A stretch of DNA of 5,226 bases from an uncultured Saprospiraceae bacterium. Its GTDB lineage: Bacteria; Bacteroidota; Bacteroidia; Chitinophagales; Saprospiraceae. Shown one piece after another: positions 1 through 5,226 of this stretch. Position numbers and translations under genes: made by a program. The notes below the pieces were generated by a model. The model searched no databases and was not told the DNA's origin. It saw only the letters and a program-made list of their open reading frames with translations. Every line of letters begins with the position of its first letter. The first letter of the stretch is position 1. The stretch lies in NCBI GenBank assembly GCA_937959095.1, contig CALGLY010000602.1, positions 1-5,226 of the forward strand, written 5' to 3'.

Positions 1-9
1 TTTTGAGTA

Positions 10-1917
10 TTAACCCAATTGCCTCAAAATCATAGTCGCCTGTGCGTTATTCGGATTAATTTTCAAAACACGCTCGATGAGTGCTTTGGCAGCTTCGGTT
101 TCTCTTGTAAGCAGATATAGAGCCGCTTTATTGAGCAAGGCTTGTTCATAGTCAGGGTTTAGCGCAATAGCTTTATCATAGTAGTTTTCTGCTTTTGCAA
201 TTTGCTGTTGTAATAAATAAGCATACCCAAGATTGCACCAAGCTACAGCGCGTTTATCATCCTCTTGCAGTACCCATTCCAAGGTTTTTATAGCTTCTGG
301 GATTTGTTGCAATTGAATATAAGTCGTTCCCAATTTCTCTTGAAATTCGAGATGATAAGGCATTGCTTCCGTAGCGATTTGATAATAGTTTAAAGCATTT
401 TGAAAATCACCTGTTTTATAAAAAGTCTCCCCTACACGATAAGCCGTCCAAGCATCTGTGATAGGAGTAGCTTCCTTTATATTCGCAATAATATCCGCGT
501 AATTTTGCCGATTGAAATAATAATGAATAAGCGTTTTGAAATAGATATTGGAATTCTCTTTTCCTAAATTCAAATAGTGATAGGCAGAATCTAACACCAT
601 TTTCGCAGGCAAGTACTTATCGTAGAGTGCCAAATAGCCTTGTGCCATTTCCAAGGGCGCAGCCGACGTTTTAGTCAGAATTTGTAAGCCTAAAAAAGCG
701 GCGGCTTCTTGTGTTTCTTCTTTCTTTTTTCCTTTGATATTATTCCGACTAATGTAATGATCCGTGATATTGATGTGTGGAATATCAATGCTCCCCGCAC
801 GTGGCAAATGACAGCCGCTGCAATTGTCCTTTTCGGCTTGACGGTTGCTTAGGGAAGCCGTGCAAGCTATTTTTTCTTTGCCACCATGACAGTTAATACA
901 AGCATTATTGTACTGCTTTTTATCCGTTGTCTCTATACTAAAATGCGGATTGTGGCAAGTGATACAAGTCATATCGGACTGCTGAAAACACGCACTCAAG
1001 CGCAGTCGATCTGCTTGAGAAGCCATGATGAATTTTTCATGCGAATTGGTGTAGCGGGGTAGAAAAACATTCATTACCTCATTCAAAGGCATCCCCGGTT
1101 TGAAGTCGAAGAAGGTTTTGCCTTCATTCAGTACCGCAATGCCTTGTAGATGGCATCGCTGGCATAAATCCATCTGCAAATCGCGTGATAGGTCTTTTGG
1201 ATTCACGATGCTGTAATCAATAAATTTCGCGGTATCCACGATATTCCCCGCTAGTTTTTCGCGCAGATGCACGCCGCCTGGCCCATGACAACGCTCGCAC
1301 TCAATACCCTGCGGCATGGATTCGTATTTGTGCATCGCGCCTTCTATTGGCTTTGGAAGATGATTGTGACAAGTGATACACTCTGCAGATAACCACCGAT
1401 CAAAACGGATATTATCGCCTCGAAAACCCGGTGCCATATCCCAGCGTTCTTCCTGCGTATAGTAGGTAATCGGCGCTTGATAAATGTAACCGTTATTATC
1501 CAAAATATGCGAATTGGTATGCTGCCCCGAACCTACAATGTAATCGACCTGCTCCAAACGCTGATGCACCGTATCGCCATTTTCTAGCCTAAATTCTTTG
1601 ATATACAATATACTATCTTCGAAAAACGGGTAGTAATAGAGGTTGGAAGCCGTGTCGTAAACCAGAGCGTGTTTATCAAAACGAGCATTCGATTTTTCTT
1701 CACTCGCCACATCAAAAGAACGCCCCATGCCTGTATGTATAAAAGTGCTGTGAATATCTTGATGGCAAGCACGGCATTGCTTCATACCGACATACTGCAC
1801 GCCTTCTGCTAAGTTGCGATAGGAAGTAATTTCTTGCGTTGGAAGGTTTTTGGTGCAAAATAGTAGCAAACAAGCGGCGGCCACTAAGAGGGTGTAAATG
1901 AGTGATTTCGTGTACAT
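10..1917 (-). CDS. Exported seven-heme c-type cytochrome with C-terminal TPR domain
   Basis: The 635-aa protein has seven CXXCH heme-binding motifs, at residues 48-52, 180-184, 207-211, 252-256, 318-322, 340-344 and 366-370. An N-terminal hydrophobic segment (about 6-20) implies export, as c-type heme attachment requires. Landmarks such as YVGMKQCRACH, GSGQHTNSH (129-137), GIECERCHGPG, MTCITCHNPH and CHLPR...DIPH...TDHYI match, from memory, the cytochrome c554-like/doubled-CXXCH multiheme proteins of Bacteroidota, Acidobacteria and Planctomycetes. Residues 489-624 form four in-register 34-residue TPRs (489, 523, 557, 591), a likely partner-binding surface. The expected role is periplasmic or envelope electron transfer; the redox partner and any catalytic substrate cannot be read from the sequence. 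Cys16 (VAAAC) and Cys21 (LLFC) follow the hydrophobic stretch, but neither is a clean lipobox, so lipoprotein status is open. The ATG at 1915-1917 places the signal sequence correctly. No frameshift or missing heme motif is visible. It is divergent from the next gene. Confidence 0.9.
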   Translation of the reverse strand: MYTKSLIYTLLVAAACLLLFCTKNLPTQEITSYRNLAEGVQYVGMKQCRACHQDIHSTFIHTGMGRSFDVASEEKSNARFDKHALVYDTASNLYYYPFFEDSILYIKEFRLENGDTVHQRLEQVDYIVGSGQHTNSHILDNNGYIYQAPITYYTQEERWDMAPGFRGDNIRFDRWLSAECITCHNHLPKPIEGAMHKYESMPQGIECERCHGPGGVHLREKLAGNIVDTAKFIDYSIVNPKDLSRDLQMDLCQRCHLQGIAVLNEGKTFFDFKPGMPLNEVMNVFLPRYTNSHEKFIMASQADRLRLSACFQQSDMTCITCHNPHFSIETTDKKQYNNACINCHGGKEKIACTASLSNRQAEKDNCSGCHLPRAGSIDIPHINITDHYISRNNIKGKKKEETQEAAAFLGLQILTKTSAAPLEMAQGYLALYDKYLPAKMVLDSAYHYLNLGKENSNIYFKTLIHYYFNRQNYADIIANIKEATPITDAWTAYRVGETFYKTGDFQNALNYYQIATEAMPYHLEFQEKLGTTYIQLQQIPEAIKTLEWVLQEDDKRAVAWCNLGYAYLLQQQIAKAENYYDKAIALNPDYEQALLNKAALYLLTRETEAAKALIERVLKINPNNAQATMILRQLG

Positions 1918-2153
1918 CGGTAGTTAAGCTTTTTGTAAAGATAGGGAGAAAGGTATAAATGTTTTTTTGTTAATCACTCCTGTGTAATTGACAAAAAGTA
2001 TGTTTTTCTAGACTTTCTTATTCTACAACGAAAAAGATTTTGAATAGCTGCGTACTAAAGAAATATTTAGTAAAACCTCTTTACTTCTACATTGCCTTAT
2101 GCCTATCTTCTCGAATTTCCTTTCGTGCATATGTCGTTTTTTCCTAACTATAA
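1918..2153. other. Divergent intergenic region, no gene
   Basis: This AT-rich stretch separates the minus-strand cytochrome from the plus-strand leader and should hold the cytochrome promoter. I searched for the Bacteroidota pair (TTTG near -33, TAnnTTTG near -7). On the minus strand TATCTTTA and TACCTTTC resemble the -7 element, but neither has a TTG at the right spacing. On the plus strand TAATTTTT near 2152 also lacks a partner. No Shine-Dalgarno sequence precedes the cytochrome start, which is normal in this phylum. I see no RNA gene or credible small ORF; the one structure is the small hairpin at 2053-2072. Confidence 0.6.
2053..2072. other. Small AT-rich hairpin, role unknown
   Basis: TACTAAA (2053-2059) and TTTAGTA (2066-2072) are perfect inverted repeats around a 6-nt spacer, GAAATA. 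The stem is mostly A-T and no clean T-run follows on either strand, so it is a poor terminator. It could be a regulator-binding dyad between the divergent genes, or chance in AT-rich DNA. Confidence 0.25.
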
Positions 2154-2253
2154 TTTTTCCTCCCAATGGGTCACCTTTCCAATTTGTTGCAATTAATGGG
2201 AAACGGTTCGTAGCAGAATCGAAGAACATTCAACAATGAAAAATTCAAAAAAA
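2154..2253 (+). promoter_or_regulatory. Conserved leader, copy 1, with two predicted RNA hairpins
   Basis: This segment matches 4843-4940, which lies before the downstream paralogue. From GGGTCACC (2168) to AAGAACATT (2230) the copies align without gaps over 63 nt with 5 differences. Hairpin 1 pairs TTTCC (2176-2180) with GGAAA (2199-2203) around an 18-nt loop identical in both copies. Hairpin 2 pairs CGGTTC (2204-2209) with GAATCG (2216-2221) around GTAGCA; one pair is G-U, whereas copy 2 has A-U there. The block ends in an A-rich tract next to the ATG at 2254. Possible roles are a structured 5' UTR, a promoter/operator or a recombination anchor. No canonical -33/-7 pair is evident in the block. 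Confidence 0.65.
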
Positions 2254-4374
2254 ATGAAAACGAAATTATTTCTAGTTAGTCTACTACTTATTATCTGTAG
2301 TTATCAATTATCAGCGTCTTTTACTAACAATAAAGAAGGCTATACTTCTGAAAACAATAATCAAGTATCCATTAATTGGAAGGAGCGACTAGTGACCTAT
2401 AAAAACATTTCAATAAATGGGAGCAATAAGAACGATGCCGTCGTACTACCTGGACAGCAAGTTACTCTATCCTTTGACTTTGATGTACAATCAACGGGCA
2501 AAAATGGCTATTGCCCAGGTTGTATTATTCAATTTTATGCTGGACTCAAAGATGAGTTCTCCGAGTGTCTTATGAGTAATGTATTTCAAACTCCTTCGTT
2601 TGAGAAAAGGGAAGGGCAAAAAACAATAACATTCGATGCACCTACAGAAGCTGGCACCTACTATATCACGCAAGCGATTTCGCTTAAGCATAGTTGCCAA
2701 ATTCAACCAAGCCGACATTCAAATACACCAGAAAATGCGATTGCTACTATTCGAGTCGAACTACCTAATCAAGTATCTATTAATTGGAAGGAACGACTAG
2801 TGATCTATAAAAACATTTCGATAAATGGAAATGGTAGGAAAGATGCTACTGTATCAGCGGGGCAAGCAGTTTCCTTATCTTTTGATTTTGAGGTACAATC
2901 AACTGGCAAAAATGGCTATTGTCCAGGTTGCAAAATTCAATTTTATGCAGGGCTAAAAGATGAGTTCTCGGAGTGTCTTACCAATCAAACATTTTGGACT
3001 CCTTCGTTTGCAAAAAAAGTAGGGCAAAAAACAATAACATTCGATGCGCCTACCGAAGCTGGTACCTACTATATCACACAAGCGGTCTCGCTTAAGTATA
3101 AGTGCGAGCCTTCACCAAGTCGGCATGCTAATAATTCGAATAATGCTATCGCGACGATTCTGGTAGAAAATGCTGAAACCATAACAGAAGATGAAATTGA
3201 AGTGGAGGAGGAAGAAATAAATACGCCTCCTATTGATAATTCACCAGAAATCATACTTGCTACAGAGGACATGAAATACCACTTAGATTGGCGACCACTT
3301 AAAGAAGGGCATATTGTGCCTTGGTATAAGCTCGAATACTTTTATGATCATGGTAAGAAAATGCTTCGAGTAGAGCAACAAATAGGCATGGGAGGGCTTT
3401 TAAATATGACATTGAGACAATCCTCTTATTCTAAAAATATTTATGAAGGAACTTTCAGAGACTGTAAACTAATCGTAAAGAGTGACTATACTTATCGATT
3501 AGTGTGGGGAGATCAAACAGAAGAGGAAGCAGACTTCTTTGTGGGGGTGGAAGAAGCAGAACAACGGGTGGATATGGTAAGCGGAACGCATACTAGCAAT
3601 CAAACCATCGACACACCAGATGGGAATAGTTGTAGTTTAAATTTATCTGCAGATTATATGATCTATAATGATAATAACGGAAAAAGAAAAATTTACGTCT
3701 CTTTAGGAGATTCCTATACAACAATAAATCCAGAAGTAGGTGGTTTAACTGCTGACAATGATGAGGATAGAGGTTGGTTTTTATATGATGTAACCGTAGA
3801 GATGGAAGCAGAAGTTTTAGGAGAAAACAGACTACTAAGCCTTGAAAAAAATGGACCTCCTACTAGCCCAATTGATGGTAGTGAATCCACTTCACATACT
3901 ATCGCTTTGGATATACCTTTAAATGGGGAGCCACCTACTGCAAATATCAGTGAAACAAATACAGTAACCGTTAATTCTACAGACTTTCGAGCAATTGACG
4001 AGACTGAAAGAAGTACGGGGAAGTTACATACTAGGTATTATTTGGCTTTTAGCCCCGAAGCTGGAGTACTAGAAGAACTTAGAGACCTTGTTATATTGAG
4101 AGATCCTACACATACACACTTGTTAAAACTTAGAGCAGGAGTGGGAGAATTACCCGATAGAGCAAAGGCAAATTTCCCTATTCTTTGTCATGGACTCTGG
4201 GATATTGATAAAAATGTAATATCAGCAGGTGTCAATATTAAAATAAAAGCTACACTGGCCAGAGCTAGACGCATATCCTTAGATACTGGTTTTGACCATA
4301 GAGTAAGAATAACTACCCGTGAAGTAGAATTTAATACTTCTATTACTATTCCTGCGGTGAGGTTATCTAATTAA
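2254..4374 (+). CDS. Secreted protein with two tandem CPGC/four-cysteine domains and an unrecognised C-terminal region
   Basis: Numbered from the ATG at 2254 (706 aa). Residues 1-22 form a signal peptide: MKTK, a hydrophobic core, then a likely signal peptidase I cut near QLSAS. Domain 1 (37-169) and domain 2 (173-305) share about 77% identity. Each has GYCPGC, FSECL, GTYYITQ and a late cysteine (C87, C90, C105, C148; C223, C226, C241, C284), which suggests an extracellular disulfide-stabilised beta-sandwich. An acidic linker (about 306-339, with VEEEEI) leads to a ~367-aa beta-rich C-terminal region I cannot assign. It contains a Ser/Thr-rich stretch (about 543-580) and ends in VRLSN, with no obvious type IX sorting domain. 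An in-frame ATG at 2236 would add six residues. I prefer 2254 because the downstream paralogue has no matching ATG and the interval differs by 2 nt, while similarity at codon level begins at MKTK. A tandem paralogue starts 566 bp downstream. Function is unknown; adhesion, recognition or effector roles are only guesses. Confidence 0.85.
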   Translation: MKTKLFLVSLLLIICSYQLSASFTNNKEGYTSENNNQVSINWKERLVTYKNISINGSNKNDAVVLPGQQVTLSFDFDVQSTGKNGYCPGCIIQFYAGLKDEFSECLMSNVFQTPSFEKREGQKTITFDAPTEAGTYYITQAISLKHSCQIQPSRHSNTPENAIATIRVELPNQVSINWKERLVIYKNISINGNGRKDATVSAGQAVSLSFDFEVQSTGKNGYCPGCKIQFYAGLKDEFSECLTNQTFWTPSFAKKVGQKTITFDAPTEAGTYYITQAVSLKYKCEPSPSRHANNSNNAIATILVENAETITEDEIEVEEEEINTPPIDNSPEIILATEDMKYHLDWRPLKEGHIVPWYKLEYFYDHGKKMLRVEQQIGMGGLLNMTLRQSSYSKNIYEGTFRDCKLIVKSDYTYRLVWGDQTEEEADFFVGVEEAEQRVDMVSGTHTSNQTIDTPDGNSCSLNLSADYMIYNDNNGKRKIYVSLGDSYTTINPEVGGLTADNDEDRGWFLYDVTVEMEAEVLGENRLLSLEKNGPPTSPIDGSESTSHTIALDIPLNGEPPTANISETNTVTVNSTDFRAIDETERSTGKLHTRYYLAFSPEAGVLEELRDLVILRDPTHTHLLKLRAGVGELPDRAKANFPILCHGLWDIDKNVISAGVNIKIKATLARARRISLDTGFDHRVRITTREVEFNTSITIPAVRLSN
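2362..2760 (+). repeat. Tandem coding repeat, unit 1 (CPGC domain)
   Basis: This is the first of two direct repeats, offset by 408 bp (136 codons). It encodes residues 37-169 of the 706-aa protein, starting QVSINWKERLV and ending IATIRVE. By hand alignment about 31 of 134 residues differ from unit 2, with no gaps. Near-identical stretches include SINWKERLV, VQSTGKNGYCPGC, QFYAGLKDEFSECL and GQKTITFDAPTEAGTYYITQ. The absence of gaps and the high identity point to recent duplication or ongoing homogenisation. Confidence 0.9.
2770..3168 (+). repeat. Tandem coding repeat, unit 2 (CPGC domain)
   Basis: This second direct repeat encodes residues 173-305, starting QVSINWKERLV and ending IATILVE. 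All four cysteines of unit 1 are kept. Variation concentrates in short stretches that look like loops: NGNGRKDATVSAG, LTNQTFW, and the segment after the last cysteine. Unit 1 of the downstream paralogue (from 5049) is closer to unit 1 here than to this unit, so the internal duplication probably predates the split of the two genes. Confidence 0.9.
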
Positions 4375-4421
4375 ATACAGCACTTAGAGCATATTTGGAC
4401 AGCTACCTGTCTAAGAAGTTA
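4375..4421. other. 3' flank of the secreted-protein gene with a small hairpin
   Basis: GACAG (4398-4402) and CTGTC (4407-4411) form a perfect 5-bp stem around CTAC, with no T-run after it. It is too short to be a convincing terminator and may be chance. Otherwise this 47-nt stretch before the large palindrome has no recognisable content. Confidence 0.25.
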
Positions 4422-4610
4422 TTTGATAATTTTTGCAAAAAGTAGATTTCTCTTGCACCGTCATTTAGGGTGGTGTTATCATGCAAACAAAAAAACTTGG
4501 ACTTTAGTCCCCAGCAACGAAGCCGTTGTGGACTAAAGTCCAGTTTCGTTTTTTATTCTAATTCACCGCCCTAAAGTACGATGCTATGGAAATTTGCAAA
4601 AATTGTCAAA
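4422..4610. repeat. Nested imperfect palindrome of about 190 bp (MITE- or foldback-like)
   Basis: Three successive arm pairs are arranged around a shared centre near 4516-4520. The outer pair, TTTGATAATTTTTGCAAA (4422-4439) against 4593-4610, matches at 17 of 18 positions, and the one difference is a G-U pair in sense RNA. The middle pair, 4455-4475 against 4564-4584, matches at 17 of 21. The inner pair is a perfect 13-bp stem (4498-4510 with 4530-4542). The left side carries a few extra bases between the outer and middle arms. No transposase and no clear target-site duplication are visible. It could be a non-autonomous foldback element or a long structured 3' UTR. Confidence 0.65.
4498..4554 (+). 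terminator. Hairpin with T-run at the palindrome core; intrinsic terminator, possibly REP-like
   Basis: TGGACTTTAGTCC (4498-4510) pairs perfectly with 4530-4542. Inside, CAACG (4515-4519) pairs with CGTTG (4524-4528) around an AAGC loop. Six T residues (4549-4554) follow shortly after, and an A-run precedes the left arm, so termination could occur in either direction. It lies about 124 bp after the stop codon at 4374, a reasonable place to end that transcript. Each arm is itself a mini-dyad (GGACT-TT-AGTCC and GGACT-AA-AGTCC), a style seen in REP-type repeats. Confidence 0.65.
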
Positions 4611-4728
4611 GAGCCTATAAACCTGCATAATCTTCGTAAGATAAATCGAACAGATGTATGATTGATGATTTTTTATGACCATTTCAAGCAACTTTAGGCG
4701 AGTAGCCTTCCAAACAAGTTCTTATGTT
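4611..4728. other. Intergenic spacer, nothing recognisable
   Basis: This 118-nt AT-rich stretch between the palindrome and the second terminator shows only a 4-bp AGGC/GCCT dyad around GAGTA. Two tiny ORFs reach into it from the palindrome (4581-4661, 26 aa; 4586-4630, 14 aa) and neither is credible as a gene. No promoter or RNA gene is seen. Confidence 0.4.
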
Positions 4729-4780
4729 CTATAAAAAGCTGTTAGAATAGACTTAAATTCTAACAGCTTTTATAGTTTTT
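4729..4780 (+). terminator. Strong intrinsic terminator hairpin
   Basis: The left arm (4729-4748, starting CTATAAAAAGCTG) and right arm (4757-4775, ending CTTTTATAG) pair over 19 bp with a single bulged A, around an 8-nt loop (AGACTTAA). TTTTT (4776-4780) follows directly. Stem length and T-tail fit a plus-strand terminator. It lies 355 bp after the 4374 stop and 160 bp before the next start, insulating the downstream gene from upstream transcription. Confidence 0.75.
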
Positions 4781-4842
4781 GAATTTATTCCAACAATACA
4801 AATGCCGCCCAATCAAACGCGCTATATCGCTCGTTCATCACT

Positions 4843-4940
4843 TTTTTCTCTCCAAAGGGTCACCTTTTCAATTTGTTGCAATTAATGGGAAACGATTCGC
4901 AACTGAATCGAAGAACATTTAAAAATTGAAATACAAAAAA
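4843..4940 (+). promoter_or_regulatory. Conserved leader, copy 2, with two predicted RNA hairpins
   Basis: This is the second copy of the element at 2154-2253. Hairpin 1 pairs TTTTC (4865-4869) with GGAAA (4888-4892); one U-G pair replaces the C-G pair of copy 1. Hairpin 2 pairs CGATTC (4893-4898) with GAATCG (4905-4910) perfectly around GCAACT. Three of the five differences between the copies fall in this second loop and the other two are the pairing-preserving stem changes. Similarity fades upstream of about 4843 and runs downstream through the A-rich tract into the first 24 coding nucleotides, which are identical in both copies. Confidence 0.65.
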
Positions 4941-5226
4941 ATGAAAACGAAATTATTTCTAGTTAATTTGTTGCTGATGATTTGCACTTATCAATTGTCA
5001 GCCTCCTTTACCAATGTTAAAGAAGATTACACCTCCGAAAGTAATAATCAAGTGTCCATTAATTGGGAGGAACGTCTGGTGACCTATGAAAACATTTCAA
5101 TAAATGGGAGCAATGAGAAAGATGCCGTCGTACTAGCTGGAGAGGAAGTAACACTATCCTTTGATTTTAACGTACAGGCAACAGGCAAAGATGGCTACTG
5201 CCCAGGTTGCATTGTTCAATTTTATG
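4941..5226 (+). CDS. Tandem paralogue of the secreted CPGC-domain protein (5' part; cut by window end)
   Basis: The frame opens at ATG 4941 (MKTKLFLVNLLLMIC) and stays open for 95 complete codons to the window edge. It aligns without gaps to residues 1-95 of the upstream 706-aa protein with 17 differences (about 82% identity). The signal peptide, ending QLSAS, is intact, and the first CPGC domain starts at residue 37 and reaches GYCPGC (residues 86-90). Several differences replace Lys, Gln, Asn or Gly with acidic residues, so this copy is more acidic. Upstream, an in-frame TAA (4920-4922) bounds the ORF; a TTG at 4926 is possible but unneeded. It has its own leader and follows a strong terminator, so it is probably its own transcription unit. 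The number of domains and the C-terminal half lie outside the window. Confidence 0.88.
   Translation, partial: MKTKLFLVNLLLMICTYQLSASFTNVKEDYTSESNNQVSINWEERLVTYENISINGSNEKDAVVLAGEEVTLSFDFNVQATGKDGYCPGCIVQFY

Noticed and set aside
1584..1772. 62-aa ORF overlapping the cytochrome gene in another frame
   Set aside because: It lies wholly inside the cytochrome gene, whose heme motifs prove the real frame; it has no separate support.
2023..2229. 68-aa minus-strand ORF across the first leader
   Set aside because: The equivalent frame in the second leader is stopped early (TGG to TGA after FPLIATN), and differences fall at all codon positions rather than mainly third positions. The conservation is better explained by the sense leader.
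2154..2253. Canonical Bacteroidota -33/-7 promoter within the conserved leader
   Set aside because: TTTG/TTG occurs near 2183-2188, but nothing close to TAnnTTTG sits at the correct spacing in either copy.
2254..2319. Lipoprotein signal on the CPGC proteins
   Set aside because: The only cysteine in the signal region follows LII, without a small residue at -1, and in the paralogue follows LMI. A signal peptidase I site near QLSAS fits better.
2362..3168. CRISPR-like or non-coding tandem repeat
   Set aside because: The 408-bp direct repeats are in frame, encode conserved protein domains and have no spacers.
2491..3272. Two minus-strand ORFs (2491-2718, 3069-3272) inside the secreted-protein gene
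   Set aside because: They are antisense shadows of a clearly coding plus-strand gene. The Ser-rich composition of the second mirrors the acidic linker codons.
4270..4374. Type IX secretion C-terminal sorting domain on the 706-aa protein
   Set aside because: The tail (ending EFNTSITIPAVRLSN) lacks the glycine and basic-residue pattern of typical sorting tails; signal peptidase I export alone is supported.
4581..4661. Tiny ORFs after the palindrome core (26 aa, and a 14-aa MEICKNCQ peptide at 4586-4630)
   Set aside because: They are too short and overlap the inverted-repeat arm. The CXXC hint of zinc-ribbon character is not enough to claim a gene or a remnant.

Overview
The window looks like chromosomal DNA from a member of the Bacteroidota, possibly a Saprospirales- or Cytophagales-type marine or multicellular lineage. 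The support is a multiheme cytochrome/TPR fusion of a kind common there, A-rich translation starts with no Shine-Dalgarno sequence, AT-rich intergenic DNA and large secreted repeat proteins. The phylum call is moderate and no genus can be named.

Layout: (1) 10-1917, minus strand: a complete 635-aa exported seven-heme c-type cytochrome with four C-terminal TPRs. (2) 1918-2253: the divergent intergenic region. Its right-hand end (2154-2253) is a leader that recurs almost unchanged before the next gene of the same family. (3) 2254-4374, plus strand: a complete secreted protein of about 706 aa with a signal peptide, two near-identical ~133-aa domains each carrying a CPGC motif and four cysteines, an acidic linker, and a ~367-aa C-terminal region I do not recognise. 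(4) 4375-4842: gene-free DNA holding a ~190-bp nested imperfect palindrome (4422-4610) with a terminator-like hairpin at its core, then a second strong terminator hairpin (4729-4780). (5) 4843-4940: the second leader copy. (6) 4941 to the window end: the first 95 codons of a tandem paralogue, with 17 residue differences from the upstream gene.

How the parts relate: the cytochrome is transcribed away from the other genes and shows no functional link to them. The two plus-strand genes form a tandem family, each with its own leader and separated by terminators, so they are probably separate transcription units. The main signal is the leader. Over 63 ungapped positions the copies differ at 5 sites (about 92% identity), while the first 95 codons differ at 47 of 285 nucleotides (about 83.5%). 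The two stem differences inside two predicted hairpins both keep pairing in the sense RNA. This points to a functional 5' UTR element, a promoter/operator, or a recombination anchor in a diversifying family of secreted proteins whose function is unknown.
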